Assembly: GCA_029931535.1 (NCBI GenBank)
Contig: JAQPZY010001688.1
Coordinates: 3,217,001 to 3,281,000, forward strand
Reading direction: 5' to 3'
Length of the DNA: 64,000 bases
Source: Margaritifera margaritifera
Lineage: Eukaryota > Mollusca > Bivalvia > Unionida > Margaritiferidae
In this document: one piece after another, positions 11,805-23,202 of the stretch
How the letters are laid out: every line of letters begins with the position of its first letter
Numbering within the stretch: the first letter of the stretch is position 1
Position numbers and translations under genes: made by a program
Notes under the pieces: model-generated
The model's database searches: none
What the model was told of the DNA's origin: nothing
The model's input: the letters and a program-made list of their open reading frames with translations, nothing else

Positions 11805-12032
11805 TTATTTATATAAAATCAGTGCATTCATAGTTCTGCTACCATTGATATCGGCATCCTTCACTGAGGTTGATATGGAGTCCACGTTAAATATATATTC
11901 CGAGTTAAAGTTCTCTTTATTGTCTTCACTTGTTCTCTCACTTTCAGATATTTTTTGCCTTTTATTAGCATTAGTGTCATTTTCATTGCAAGTCAGTTTC
12001 CTGAAAAATGAAAACAGATTTTGCTGACTCAT
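11805..12032 (-). pseudogene. Possible N-terminal fragment of a hAT-type transposase-derived gene
   Basis: A 75-codon frame starts 'MSQQNLFSFFRK' and continues with a Lys/Glu/Asn/Ser-rich stretch ('ANKRQKISESE'). Short 'xSFFxK' starts followed by a basic low-complexity region are common at the N terminus of hAT/ZNF862-like transposase genes. It lies on the same strand as the hAT relic but beyond its C-terminal end, so it would belong to another copy. There is no catalytic domain to confirm this. Confidence 0.3.
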
Positions 12033-12760
12033 TCAAACGGTTTAGAGTACTGTTATGCACTCCTTTAAAAAGTGTGTACTGATACTGCAGTGCCCTAGTC
12101 TAAATAACACATACTTTATTATTATTATTATTATTATTTTTGTTATTAATGATTTGATGTATTGTCCAACTCAGACTCTGAGAAAGCTTTGATTACTTTC
12201 ACAATTTACATACGTGTTGTCACAAATTTAAACACTGTTATTATCGTTTATTTGCAGAACAATCGCAGGTGCTCACATTCACATTAAATGGAAAATTGGT
12301 TTCTTTCAGAGAAAGATTAACTGTTAATTAGTCACACTTCTTTCTTGCCTCTTTACCCAAGATTATTCCACAGATCAGCCATGGCTGACCATAAATATAT
12401 AAAGGGGAGCGTCAGGGGGTAAATTGAGGTGTCACAAGGACGCATTACATGGAGAAAAGGTCGTCCTTTGAGAATTTAACGCATTTTTTCACATAGTATG
12501 TATTCTTTTCATATTATAATAAAACAGAAAGTTTTGAACATGTATCAGATTCAGAATCTGATGGAAAGTGATAACAATAATAATTAATATGAGCCAGTAT
12601 CTTGTCAATTAAATGAAAAAGGAAGTGTTGTACATCTTATGGTTCACTAGAAAGATTTGTAGAAAATCCACAAGCATTATTGGTTTCCTTCACAAGATCA
12701 CTGTCTGGTGACCACTGATGACATTCATTGAGATTATTAAGCCTCACACTTGACAGGCTT
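12033..12760. other. No gene seen; (ATT)n
   Basis: AT-rich spacer with a short (ATT)n microsatellite at about 12116-12138. Confidence 0.4.
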
Positions 12761-15757
12761 TCATAGTTTTTTGGTCCAGATTTCCCCTTGAATCACTTTT
12801 TGTATTTTGCAAAGAATGGAGAATGTCTTCTCTGCATCAACATTAGAATGTGGCAATGGTAGGACAACCATGCTCAGCCTGCAAAGAAGTTCTAACTTCA
12901 GTTTTTCTGTTGCTGGTTTTTTTAAGGCTACTGACTGCTCTCCAATACTCCTCCAAGCTAAGTTCACCTGAGGAGGAAGTTCCTGGCTTGGACTTAAAGA
13001 TGTATTCCTAAGCCTAATTCTCAAGGGCTTCTTTCTCTTCTTTGCTCAGATTCAGAAATCTGTTGGCAAGGTTAACCACTGTAAATAAGTTTTAAAAATA
13101 GATTTAGACTTTAAATAAACAATGAAAAAATACATGATATGAATAATTTATCCAAACTTTAAAATTATCTTCTAATATATTTTTAACTCGCTAATATATT
13201 TTATCTAGGACTTAAACTTAATTTATGTGCATGAAAAGATCAACTAGTTTATGAATTACAAAGATGCATACATTCATTTCGGGAGACCTTCTCCATGATG
13301 TCTGGATTAAAATAGGCCATGGCTCATTGAACTTTATCATCGAATGGAAACTTTTCAATCATTTTCCTGACAACTTGACAGTAGAACTCTCTCACACTCC
13401 TGAAATTTAAAATGAAATATTATATGGTGAAATTCAGGAACATTTAGTAAAAAGTAAAATATATTATGTAAAGCAGTTATCTTGTGGTGCACTGCAGTTA
13501 TTATCATTAAGAGATTGGTGACTTGCATGCAATAATTTGTATTTTACCCAATGATTTCAGTCCAACCTGTATTTATAGAATTAGATGTACCTAAAGAAGT
13601 TGGTGGTAATTTATGGAGCTAGGAACTCCCTGGCTCTCCAACCAACAGCAAGGATACTGTCATTATGCTGGTTTTCTAGGAGTCTGAACTTCACTTTTGT
13701 AATATTTGGTTCACTGGTGATGACCTTGATTGAAACAAACTTTCCTAGAAGTGTTCTTAGTAGCCAGGTCATGTCTGCATGTAGATGTCCAATCATTGAT
13801 TCACCAGCCTAAAAAGATGTTTAAATTAATAATGTATTAGTTTCATTCAAATTTTATTTTTGCAGATATGCAAAATAAACATTGCTATATTTTTTAATTC
13901 ATTTATATCCCTAAAACATGGTATTGAAGTCATTCAAGATAGTCAGGATGAATTCTAGAAAAACGAAGTACAACCACATCTCTTCACTGGTTAGAAGTTT
14001 ACAGCTCCTCTGCATTCTACCAGGCTTTTCGCATTCTGGATGGCTTTCAAGTAACTTGTTAAGGCTGGTCACTGCTGTAGCATATGATTAACACACCTTT
14101 CCTGTTTCATTGGTTCTACATCAGTAAAATGCTGAAACTCTTTCAACCCCTCTTTTCGTTTTGAGCTGGAAGATACAGACAATGAAATGGAAAGTAAAAA
14201 TTTTAATTTGTTAGATATGTTCATGTACTACATATGAAGTTGGGTGAAAACAGCTTTATGATTGTAAAATGCTGAACATATCCAATTTAAATTATGTTTG
14301 TTAAATTTTTACTTTCTAATGTCTACAATGCAAGTTGAAATGATTACAATACAAGAGTTATGAAAGCCTGATCTTAAATGACAACTAATTTTTTAAATTT
14401 TGAATCTTTTTCACTGTTCGACACCTGCAGTAGAAGTGAAAGAACACTTCAGAAAGAAGCTCTTCTACTGGCGGGGTAGCATCTTTCTGCCTTTCTGTGC
14501 ACATATGTTTGCCAAGTGGCACACACAACAAACATCAAACACTTTAGGGTTCACATTCTTGACTCTGCCGAGAATACTTGTGCTTCCCAATCATCACATT
14601 GCAATTGTCACTGTAAACCCAATACAATTTGCCCAGGGGATGTCTCTGTCTCTGAAAGTGAAATATCTTAATGATTGTAATTTTTCACACCCTCACTGTA
14701 CACCACATATTCCTCTACACCACATATTCCTCAGAAACTTTTTTTGCTATCCGTGCTTTGCAAAGATGTAATTTCCTTCAATAAGTTGTAAAATTTTATG
14801 AAGTATTAAAAATAACAAATTTTAAAAACGATTGTCTATTTTTATACTGAACTGCTGTAAGGCTTCTGAAAAATATTTCATCTGCATAAAATCTGCATGG
14901 CTATGACATATTAAATTATTTTCTTTCAATATAAAAATATAAAAACAAAATTAAAATTTAAAAGATTACATAAAAATCTGGTTCAGGGATCTGAAGATCA
15001 TTTCGTTTGTGCCTATGCTGCATGCTGGAATACCAAGGAATCTGTTTGAATTATGCTTAACTGTTTGATCATATGCACAGACTAGAACATTCAACATTTT
15101 ATCATTCCCTTGATCATTTGATTCTTCAATCATGACGCTGAACTTATGACTCCTACACATATTTTCAACTTTCCTGTCCCATAGAGGGGCTAGGACCAGA
15201 GTGACAATATGTGTTGTCTTTGTACGCTGGCATGAAAATTTGTATGCAATCTCAGAGTCTTGGAAACATGGCATTAACCAGTTTAGTAAAATGATCTGCT
15301 ATGAGGAATGGTAAATTGTGCTCTGCCACAAAATTTTCAAACAAAGTCTCTGCAAGTGTCACTTCATCCACTTATAATCCAGTCTCAAATTATGCCTTCA
15401 TAGTGAGTTATTTTGTTATAGAAGAATTATTTGTCCAATGCGATGGTGTCTGCATATGATATCATTTCTTCCTCCATATACTATCTTAAAATCTGCTTTC
15501 GATGAAACTCACAATACAAGCTCGGGACCTTTGCTACTCGCATGCACACACTTAAACTCTGATATCCAAACATTGTTGAACTTGTAATATTTCTTAGCAT
15601 TGGGAGAAAGTGCACGTTTTTGGCATTTTGACATGAATTGAACCAAAACAAATATAACAGGTGCCCTTAAATATTCATCTTGAATCATTGTGAACAATAA
15701 AGTGACAATTAAACAAGACAAAAAAACAAAACACTTAAGTGTTTCTGCCAAAATCAT
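12761..15757 (-). pseudogene. hAT-type transposase-derived gene, decayed, with intron remnants
   Basis: Blocks of one hAT-like protein lie in order on the minus strand. 15509-15757 carries the N-terminal 'KYYKFNNVWISEF' block. About 15270-15370 carries 'LPFLIADHFTKLV'. 14966-15274 carries 'DSEIAYKFSCQRTKTT' and 'IEESNDQGNDK'. About 14400-14660 carries a DNxNVMIGK-like block and 'VCHLANICAQKG' in shifted frames. About 13985-14180 carries 'GLKEFQHFTDVEP'. 13611-13815 carries 'TWLLRTLLGKFV', and about 13260-13399 carries 'VREFYCQVV'. 12761-13024 carries the C-terminal dimerisation block 'VVLPLPHSNVDAEKTFSI'. An in-frame TGA follows 'NHMLQQ', the segment before it is shortened, and frameshifts break the DNxNVM block, so it cannot make a full transposase. 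Acceptor-like 'tttcag' and 'ttttag' precede some blocks, so the parent was probably intron-bearing and this is a DNA copy, not a retrocopy. The TIRs were not located. Confidence 0.8.
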
Positions 15758-16153
15758 TTTTGGGTTGGTCTCTCCATTTTATCTCCCTTCTGCACAAAGG
15801 TTGGCCGATTTTTAATCAAAGACTCTAAAGCCATCATGGATTACCTTTGATCCCTTTATTACTTAAAACACCTCAGAAAACATCCCGCGTTTGGCCTTAA
15901 ACTGTCCAAATTACAAGAATACGGTGATCAATTAGCAGCTTGTTGTGTACACGTTCGCTGTTCTTCTTCAACAATTATAATCCAAGTACTCTGCCACGCA
16001 TCATCGCACTGGTTGTAGCACAGGTGGAACATTACCGGTCCCAAGTAGACTGGTTCTGGCTGGTTTCTGTAATGTGTTGATAAAACGCGTAAAAATGCCG
16101 TTTTTTTTTTTCTTTAAATTTTCAAAAGTGGTAGATTTCAACTATAAAACAGT

Positions 16154-17506
16154 ATGTGCAGTAGACGGCCTTTAAAACTGTATTTTTGTCCTACCACTGG
16201 TAGAATTACATGTATGAACAATCCCATCCAGTTGACTATGAGTGCACATTTTTACATCTTATTTCCTTTCCTTTCAGTGCTTCGTAGGAGGAAAAATGTA
16301 CCATTTTCTCGTAGACTATGCTATGTTCACAAAGAGACGGACACAGTTCCACATTCACACAAAGGACAAGTACTACCGGTTCTGTTCACAAAAGGGACTC
16401 ACTATGAGGTGGGCTACAGCATTGGATCAGTCTTCGGAGGACGAATACGGAAATATTTAATTTCGTCATCGCTTGTACAGAACCGGCTCCTCCCCTTCTA
16501 TAAGACCCCCAGAGGGAGAGACATCTATGAAGAATATTTGGATGCTGCAGTAAGGAGTTTTCCTCAGTATGTTAAAGAAATTCGGGGAATGGCAGATGGA
16601 AGTGGAATGCCATTTGAGCATCTGTTTCTCATGAACTTTTCAAAGGAAGTATACAGTGTCCATTTCTATGAAATGCAGGCAGAAGCTTCAAAGCAAGTAA
16701 ATGGCTGCTCCACATTGCATGTTAATAGACCTGATCTGAAAATTTTAGCACACAACGAAGATGCAGAACCAATGATCGCTCCAAATAGTTACATTGTGAG
16801 TGCCCATATTATTGACAAAGAGTCAGACTCTGGTACTGTTAAGTGTACTGAGGAACATTTTACTGCTTTTTCATATCCTGGATTTTTGCCAGGCTATGCA
16901 TTTGGGTTCAACAAGCATGGCATGATATTTGCAATAAATGAACTTTGTCCTAAGAAAGCTAGTGTAGGGTCCTCACCAGTAAGCATAATCTGTAGGGCAC
17001 TCCTGTCTGCATCAAATATAGATGAAGTCATCCGCATAGCTCGTAACAAAGGCTATGGATCAGCTGATGGATTTAATATAAATGTAGCATCATTAAGTTG
17101 CAAGGAGATGTGGTCTTTGGAGGTTGGACCAGGAAAACCAGAAAGCCGTCTGCAACTGACAACTATACAGGAACAGGAAGAATCATCGAAGGTCTGCCAC
17201 TATTTCCATTTCAACCAGTACAAACATATAAAGGATGTTGCAGAACGCTCAGGGCTACAGAGTACAGTTGCACGTGCAAAACGTGCAGAAGAAATAGCAC
17301 CACCTAGGACTGTGCAGGATGTCAAGGCCATTCTTGGGGATACTGGAAATAGTAGTTATCCTTTATTCAGGCGTCCTAATGACATAGATGATTCAATCAC
17401 GGCTTGTACAGCAGTGTTTGATATTAAACAGAGGACCATGGAAATTTACACAGAAAATCCTACCACAGACAAGTCACCTCTTGTCAAACTGCCATTGACA
17501 TTTTAA
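16154..17506 (+). CDS. AAT-type Ntn-hydrolase (acyl-CoA:6-APA acyltransferase / carcinine-hydrolase-like), copy 1
   Basis: A 450-codon uninterrupted frame. From about residue 73 ('VLPVLFTKGTHYEVGYSIG') to the end it matches the C45/AAT family. Members are made as precursors that cleave themselves before a catalytic Cys, and they hydrolyse or transfer acyl groups on amide substrates (fungal penicillin acyltransferase; insect Tan, which hydrolyses beta-alanyl-dopamine). Visible hallmarks are the Gly-Cys cleavage/nucleophile site 'NGCSTLH' (Cys185 in this numbering) and 'AHNED' (199-203) after it. Others are 'FSYPGFLPGYAFGFNKHGM', 'RALLSAS', and C-terminal 'FDIKQRTMEIY'. It is clearly paralogous to the gene at 37205, about two thirds identical by eye. 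The first ~70 residues do not align to copy 2. In-frame ATGs also occur at 16214 and 16238, and a pyrimidine-rich 'tttcctttcag' ends near 16278, so the true start may be later or in an upstream exon. The physiological substrate is unknown. Confidence 0.88.
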   Translation: MCSRRPLKLYFCPTTGRITCMNNPIQLTMSAHFYILFPFLSVLRRRKNVPFSRRLCYVHKETDTVPHSHKGQVLPVLFTKGTHYEVGYSIGSVFGGRIRKYLISSSLVQNRLLPFYKTPRGRDIYEEYLDAAVRSFPQYVKEIRGMADGSGMPFEHLFLMNFSKEVYSVHFYEMQAEASKQVNGCSTLHVNRPDLKILAHNEDAEPMIAPNSYIVSAHIIDKESDSGTVKCTEEHFTAFSYPGFLPGYAFGFNKHGMIFAINELCPKKASVGSSPVSIICRALLSASNIDEVIRIARNKGYGSADGFNINVASLSCKEMWSLEVGPGKPESRLQLTTIQEQEESSKVCHYFHFNQYKHIKDVAERSGLQSTVARAKRAEEIAPPRTVQDVKAILGDTGNSSYPLFRRPNDIDDSITACTAVFDIKQRTMEIYTENPTTDKSPLVKLPLTF

Positions 17507-18087
17507 AAGTAACAAATGATATTATGCAGGAAATTTATACAGAAACCTAAGTACTGCCAGTTGACTGCATGTAAAACTACCGTTCAGATTTTAAAGAGGT
17601 CAGATTCTTTGCAAGAACAGATAAATGATAATCTTGTACTTTCCACATAAGTGTATGCACATGTTACAGATATGTAACAAGTTCATACAAAGGCATTGGC
17701 AGATCCAAGGGGTGCACCAATGACAACTAGATACATTTCTTGTGACATGCATGTATATAGAAACATTTTTAGTTGGTCTTCTCCTGTTTAAATGTTTTAT
17801 TTATTTGAATTTTAACAGTTTGAATTACAGGTTTGTTTGCTGGTGTTTTCATATTTAGTTGTATAGCGTACGTGTAAAAGCATGTCATATTTCAAAATGG
17901 GTTCTGTTTAGATGCTAAAATTGGACACCCCCTAATTATATTATCAATATATTCAGTAATTCCTCATGTTAATGCCATTTATTGAGCCATAAAAATGCAC
18001 TGTGTTAAAAGGGGGGCTGCCATATACTGAGGTAGGTTGTTAGCAAGGCTATGTTCTAATGAGGTATGTAGTGAGCAAGAGCAGAGT
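17507..18087 (+). other. Probable 3' untranslated region of AAT copy 1
   Basis: AT-rich sequence after the TAA with no further frame. The first clear AATAAA on this strand is at 18195-18200, after a 31-bp tandem repeat. The transcript end is therefore either far downstream or uses a non-canonical signal. Confidence 0.35.
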
Positions 18088-18180
18088 GTAATTACATATT
18101 GTTATGTGTAATGACATTGTAATTACATATTGTTATGTGTAATGACAATGTAATTACATATTGTTATGTGTAATAACATT
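18088..18180. repeat. 31-bp tandem repeat with palindromic unit, 3 copies
   Basis: Copies start at 18088, 18119 and 18150. Each contains the hairpin-forming 'attacatattgttatgtgtaat' type core (attaca ... tgtaat). Confidence 0.9.
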
Positions 18181-18785
18181 ATAAAAGGCAAGTGAATAAA
18201 TTACAAAAGCATTTTTCAAATTGACTTGAGGTGAAGATTTAATGATTTGTACCAGCCTTGTATGAGGGGCTGCATTATACTGAGTTTTCTTATTGTAAGG
18301 GACCACTGTCTGAAATATTGATATCTGTTCCAGTAAAAACCTGTGAACCTACCAGTCCCAGTACATGTTTTAATTACATCATAAAGATGTTTTAGCTCTG
18401 ATCTTATTTACTGTTTTATTCACATAGCAATACCAAAATTCCAGATCTCGTCATGATATAACTCCACATTTTTAAAAAAGACACAAATTCAAGTATTTTA
18501 CGGGTACTGTAGGGCATTCTTGTTCAATGTATACACTGTGAAAAAAAATTACTTTTATCATTTTATCTGATTTATACTATGGAGTTTTTTCATCTTGATT
18601 AGAGTCATTATGCAGTTAAAAGATGAACAATACTACATTTTCATGGCATATATTATTACACTATGTAGTATTATCCATTCAAATGATTTATGTTGATTAG
18701 TACCACTTTGCAGTTAATAAAAATATCATTTGTCTTCAATAAATATCTCCTAGTTCCTTACTTCAGCTTTATTTTATTTTTATTG

Positions 18786-19320
18786 TAGAACAACTTATAT
18801 TTGGTACTCAGATTGGCACAGATGATTGTAAAACAAACTATATTTAGTACTCAGATAGGCACAGATGATTGTAAAACAAACTATATTTAGTACTCAGATA
18901 GGCACAGATGATTGTAAAACAAACTATATTTAGTACTCAGATAGGCACAGATGATTGTAAAACAAACTATATTTAGTACTCAGATAGGCACAGATGATTG
19001 TAAAACAAACTATATTTAGTACTCAGATAGGCCCAGATTATTGTACAGCAACCTATTTTTAGTCCATAGATTGTCTCTGATGATTGTGAAACAACCTATA
19101 TTTAGTATTAAGATTGGCCCAGATGATTGTACAACAACCGATATTTAGTACTTAGATTGGCTCAGATGATTGTACAACAACCTATATTTAGTGTTAAGAT
19201 TGGCCCAGATGATTGTACAACAACCTATATTTAGTATTAAGATTGGCCCAGATGATTGTACATCAACCTATATTTAGTACTTTGATTGGCTCGAATAATT
19301 GTACAACAACCTATACAGTT
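18786..19320. repeat. 43-bp tandem repeat, about 12 copies
   Basis: The phrase 'gatgattgta' recurs at 43-bp spacing (18821, 18864 and on). The first half-dozen copies are nearly identical ('tactcagataggcacag'); the later ones have diverged ('ttaagattggcccag'). It is a minisatellite with a homogenised left part and an old right part. Confidence 0.9.
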
Positions 19321-19379
19321 AAACATCAATTATACAGATGCCAAGCATTGGCGTATTTGCTAATATGGACTACCGTAAT

Positions 19380-19512
19380 CACGGTAAGTCTTGGGACACC
19401 ATGAGTCTTGGGACACCCTTAATTATTTTCAAAAGTAATTTTTTTATGACCTATAAAAGTTGGGACACGAAGTTAAAGCAATTTTTTCATGTACTATAAG
19501 TCTTGGGACACC
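19380..19512. repeat. Four spaced copies of a GTCTTGGGACACC motif
   Basis: 'gtcttgggacacc' occurs near 19387, 19405 and 19500, with a shorter 'gttgggacac' near 19458. An 'accgtaatcacggt' palindrome sits just before the first. It may be one end of an uncharacterised inverted-repeat element. Confidence 0.5.
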
Positions 19513-21169
19513 TAAAACATTTTTTTTTTCTACTGATCGATCGGCGTATTTTATCGTTCGTAACCTCGTGTAAAATAAACAGGACTTCGTGGTTGTTAAG
19601 GGACTCTCATTATGAATTATTACATGGATATATTATAAATTATTACAATTTGTTTGAAGAGTCAATAAATATATTGAATTTTCTCTGCTTTCTTATTATT
19701 TCTAATAAATTAAAATATGTATAATTTAATCAGACGATGACAAGAACTGAGCATTAGCGGTATGTTACACCCATTCAGCAATAACTTCTCCCTATTGTGC
19801 CCTAGTTTACTATTGTCAGTTTATGCATTATTGCATTAAAATTGTCGAAAGTCACCTGTAATTATTGGGGAGTTTTTTTCCCTGAAAATGGAAATACCTA
19901 AATCATTACAATGTGATACCAGGATGAGAACAATGAAAATGGTGTTTATTTCAACTCTAGTATTTATTGTACGCATGTTTACATCATGGCGTCACCACGT
20001 GCACAATGAAGATTTTACTTGTGATGAATGAAGTACATACATTTGATTCGAATCATAGGCACCACTGCACTAAACTTAAATAATATCTTTAAAATACGAT
20101 AAATAAGTTTAAGAACTAATCCGTGGTAGTTTGCTTTGATGTAAGCGACCTTAAATAAGTCATGTTTACTCAGTTACGGTAATCGTGCTAATATTACGCA
20201 GTAGAAGCCAATCACACATCAAACTACCGGCATTGCCGCCGGACAAAATTCCTCTTTACCCAAGCCAATTTCAGGGTTTTAACAATTAGCTAGCCTGGAT
20301 GGCTGTCGGAAAACAAAAGACAAATCCGCCAATTATAAACAAAGGAGACGCCAAAACAACCAGCTTGACAAAATCAAAAGTTGAATGAATAATGCGTGGA
20401 AAATTATCATTTTGTGAAGCCGAAACACTAAACTAAAATGGATCAATGATGCTCTTAATCGATCTATATTCAGAATTTTAACATATATTATATATGACAA
20501 GTTATTTGAATTTATGCTGGTTATGTGCTTTATAAAATTAAACACGCATGCCTTTTCATATATATAGATTACATCAGTTTGTAGGATCGCTTATACCACT
20601 GAAAAACAGTAACTGTTGAGCGCGTGAATACAAATAAATTAAACAGCAATGAACGTGTAGCTGAAATGTAATCTGGAAGAATGCGATTTGGTAAAAATGA
20701 TGAATAAAGCAAAATCTGCATCGAATATTTTTGGGAATAAACAAGGATATAAGTGACGCCAAGTACGATTTGCACTGTGTAAGTACTGTACACTATAGTA
20801 CAGGTCTTCCCGTAAATGTAAGCGGCCCGTGAATTATGAAGTCTTTATTTACCTTTATTTTAAATCATGTTGGAGAAATCGGAAAATATGCACATGCAAA
20901 ATAATAACATAAACAATCATAGTAGTGTATAACAGTTTATTGACGAATGAATTAAAGACACATAACGGTCCAGTCAAAGGCACTCTGTAGTCCAAGCCAA
21001 CATAATTAACTGAGGATCAATAGTGACTTAACGGATGATAAAGGTTGATCACAAACCGGCGGAGGTGTGACTAGATTCCATGTGAGTCAAGTTTACCTAA
21101 ATCAATGCCCTTTAACACTTGTTCACAGTTCAACTTTTTGAGCAAAATTCGGTCAACCAAACGACCGAT
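19513..21169. other. No gene seen
   Basis: Non-coding, AT-rich; several 60-74-codon frames on both strands lack any domain or splice context. Nothing was recognised. Confidence 0.4.
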
Positions 21170-21790
21170 TATCCAGATGAAATCTGTGACTTCTCAAAAA
21201 CCGCTTAACAGAATGTAACCGAATTTGATAAAAAGCATCCTGACATGAAGTGCATTAAAGTTTTCACAAATGATGCCAATCCGCCATCAACTATGCATGC
21301 CATTACTAAAAATAGAAAAACATAGATATGACTTTTGAAGAAACACTCAACAAAATGTCACCAATATTGACAGAAAGCACCCTGATATAAAGGCCTTTCA
21401 AATTTGTACAAATTATGCCGATCCGCCATCAAATACGGCCACTGTTACTACAAAATAAAAAAAATCCTTTAAACAAGTTCTTAAAAACCACGACAATTTG
21501 ACCAGATTTGACAGCATCCAGGCATAAAGGGGTTTCATATTTGTGCAAATGATGCCAATCCGTTATCAAAATTGAAGGACTTGACAATTTATACAAATGA
21601 TGCCAATCCACCATCAAATAGGGCACCCGTTACTCACAACAGAAAACATTTCCCCCCCCCCCCCCCGCTCCAAAAAAATCTAACAAAAACGCAAAACAGA
21701 ATTAGAATTTGACAGAAAGCATTCTGGCAAAAAGGCCTTTCATTGCTGGTCAAATGATGCTGATATGCCATCAAATACAGATAAAGATTA
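21170..21790. repeat. Degenerate ~110-130-bp module array (family 1, locus c)
   Basis: Five or so modules with the same ordered phrases as 350-1110 and 3300-3625 ('agaaagcatcctgg', 'aaggcctttcaaattt', 'aaatgatgccaatccgccat'). A poly-C tract at about 21651-21666 interrupts one. Confidence 0.65.
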
Positions 21791-21936
21791 AATAAAAAAT
21801 AGACAAATCTTGAAACAATTCATCTTGTAACATGTGCAGTAAAAAGTATTGTGAAAAAGATTTATATAGAAAGCACCTACTGACCCAGATTTCACGGCTA
21901 ACTGTTCTCGCATTTGGCTATTTGGCAGATGTCGGC

Positions 21937-22115
21937 CAGTGGCGTAGCAAGGCAAAGTGCCGCCCAAGACCAACTACCAAAATTACGCCCCCACTCCATT
22001 GGTATTATTTATGATATATACGGTACTCTTACCAAATTGCTGCCCCTAGAAAGTGCCGCCTCCTCCCCCCCCCCCCCCTCTCGCTACGCCACTGCGGCCT
22101 CTCGCTACGCCACTG
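21937..22115. mobile_element. hAT-type MITE (CAGTGGCG family), copy 1
   Basis: The left end 'cagtggcgtagcaag' and right end 'ctcgctacgccactg' form inverted repeats. The right end is itself duplicated, with ends at 22094 and 22115. The interior contains 'gtgccgcc' phrases and a poly-C tract. No clean 8-bp target duplication is seen here. Confidence 0.6.
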
Positions 22116-22408
22116 CGACCAGGGGAGTGATCTCAATGCTCCTTGGGCAGCTTGTTACAGTATAACACATATATTGAGATGACATTGGTTTTCCGTCACA
22201 GAAAACGCACAACCCTATTTACGGCAGGTTGTAAATCGCTAATGATTTTCCAAGGTCTTGTACACTTTCCATCGACTTTATCACTCTTTCAAAGGATGGA
22301 TTATCAAAATTGTATGGGCATATTTTCTTTTTCATTATTTAATAAGAGGCAGAAGTCGGATCAAGCCATTTTTGGTTCAGTCTCTCCAAGGCTTTATGGC
22401 ACTACTAT

Positions 22409-23039
22409 GGTGGCACTCTACATATATTACGTACTTCTGAGAGAGTGACAGATGTAAGATGAAGTTGATGCACATTGGAGAGAATATTGGCATACCTCTA
22501 TGCTACTTTCATGTTCTGTAGCTGAAAGTTCTTTACATATTGTACTTGTGGAAATTGTACATGATCTAAGCACACAGCTAACCAAAATGGCTGCTTCCAT
22601 GTGCTCAAAAATCAGCCTGAATTAGTTCAAAGTACATTAACTTTAGCAGTTATTAAAATAGGTAAGACGAATTTTGTCAGTGTAGGCGATACCAGCTTTT
22701 GAAAGTAAAATGAATGAATTATAAAATATATATTAAAAAAAGTTATCGGTTCGTTTTTTTTACAATTTATCTTTGAAGTCCAGGAAGTGTAAATGACCAA
22801 GCGAAGCTAGCAGTTTTTTTATAAGTGCACATCTGAAGTAAGGCCAAGCTGTGTACTCTATACCCAAATAACACCCATCAATCATACACCAAAATAAAGG
22901 GAATTAAAAGTTCTTTTAACAGCACCTAAGATATACAAGGTCTTTATTAAATAGCCAGGATAACCAGTGAGGAAAGCCAGGGTAATTTTTTAAAAACAAA
23001 TCTAACCCTATGCAAAATATTAAACTGTAGAGCGCCACC
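22409..23039 (-). mobile_element. ~630-bp TIR element, copy A (PIF/Harbinger-like?)
   Basis: Bounded by 'ggtggcactctac' on the left and 'gtagagcgccacc' on the right. It is the inverted counterpart of copies B and C. The interior shares blocks with the other copies: 'gtacttctgagagagtgaca', 'ttgtacttgtggaaattgt', the 'tccaggaagtg' segment, 'tcaatcatacaccaaaat' and 'ccaggataaccagtgagga'. The short conserved open frame found in B-D is broken here by a one-base deletion in an A run. The class is inferred from TIR shape and possible TAA targets. Confidence 0.7.
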
Positions 23040-23202
23040 TTAAAACAAATATAAAAATTTGTGCAATTTCATATTTTCATATCATCATGTATGATTTTCT
23101 CAACAAAATAATACATTAACATTGATGTTATGCATGAAAATAAGCTAAGTATGCCTATTTTGCTCTTGCTTGCAAAATATGAAACTGTAGAGCACCACCT
23201 AT
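23040..23202. repeat. Spacer repeated in inverted orientation at ~24430-24576
   Basis: Sequence between copies A and B ('ttctcaacaaaataatac', 'cctattttgctcttgctt') reappears as its reverse complement to the left of copy C. It ends in a solitary terminal repeat 'ctgtagagcaccacc' (to 23199). Copy A plus spacer is therefore an inverted duplicate of spacer plus copy C. Confidence 0.65.
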
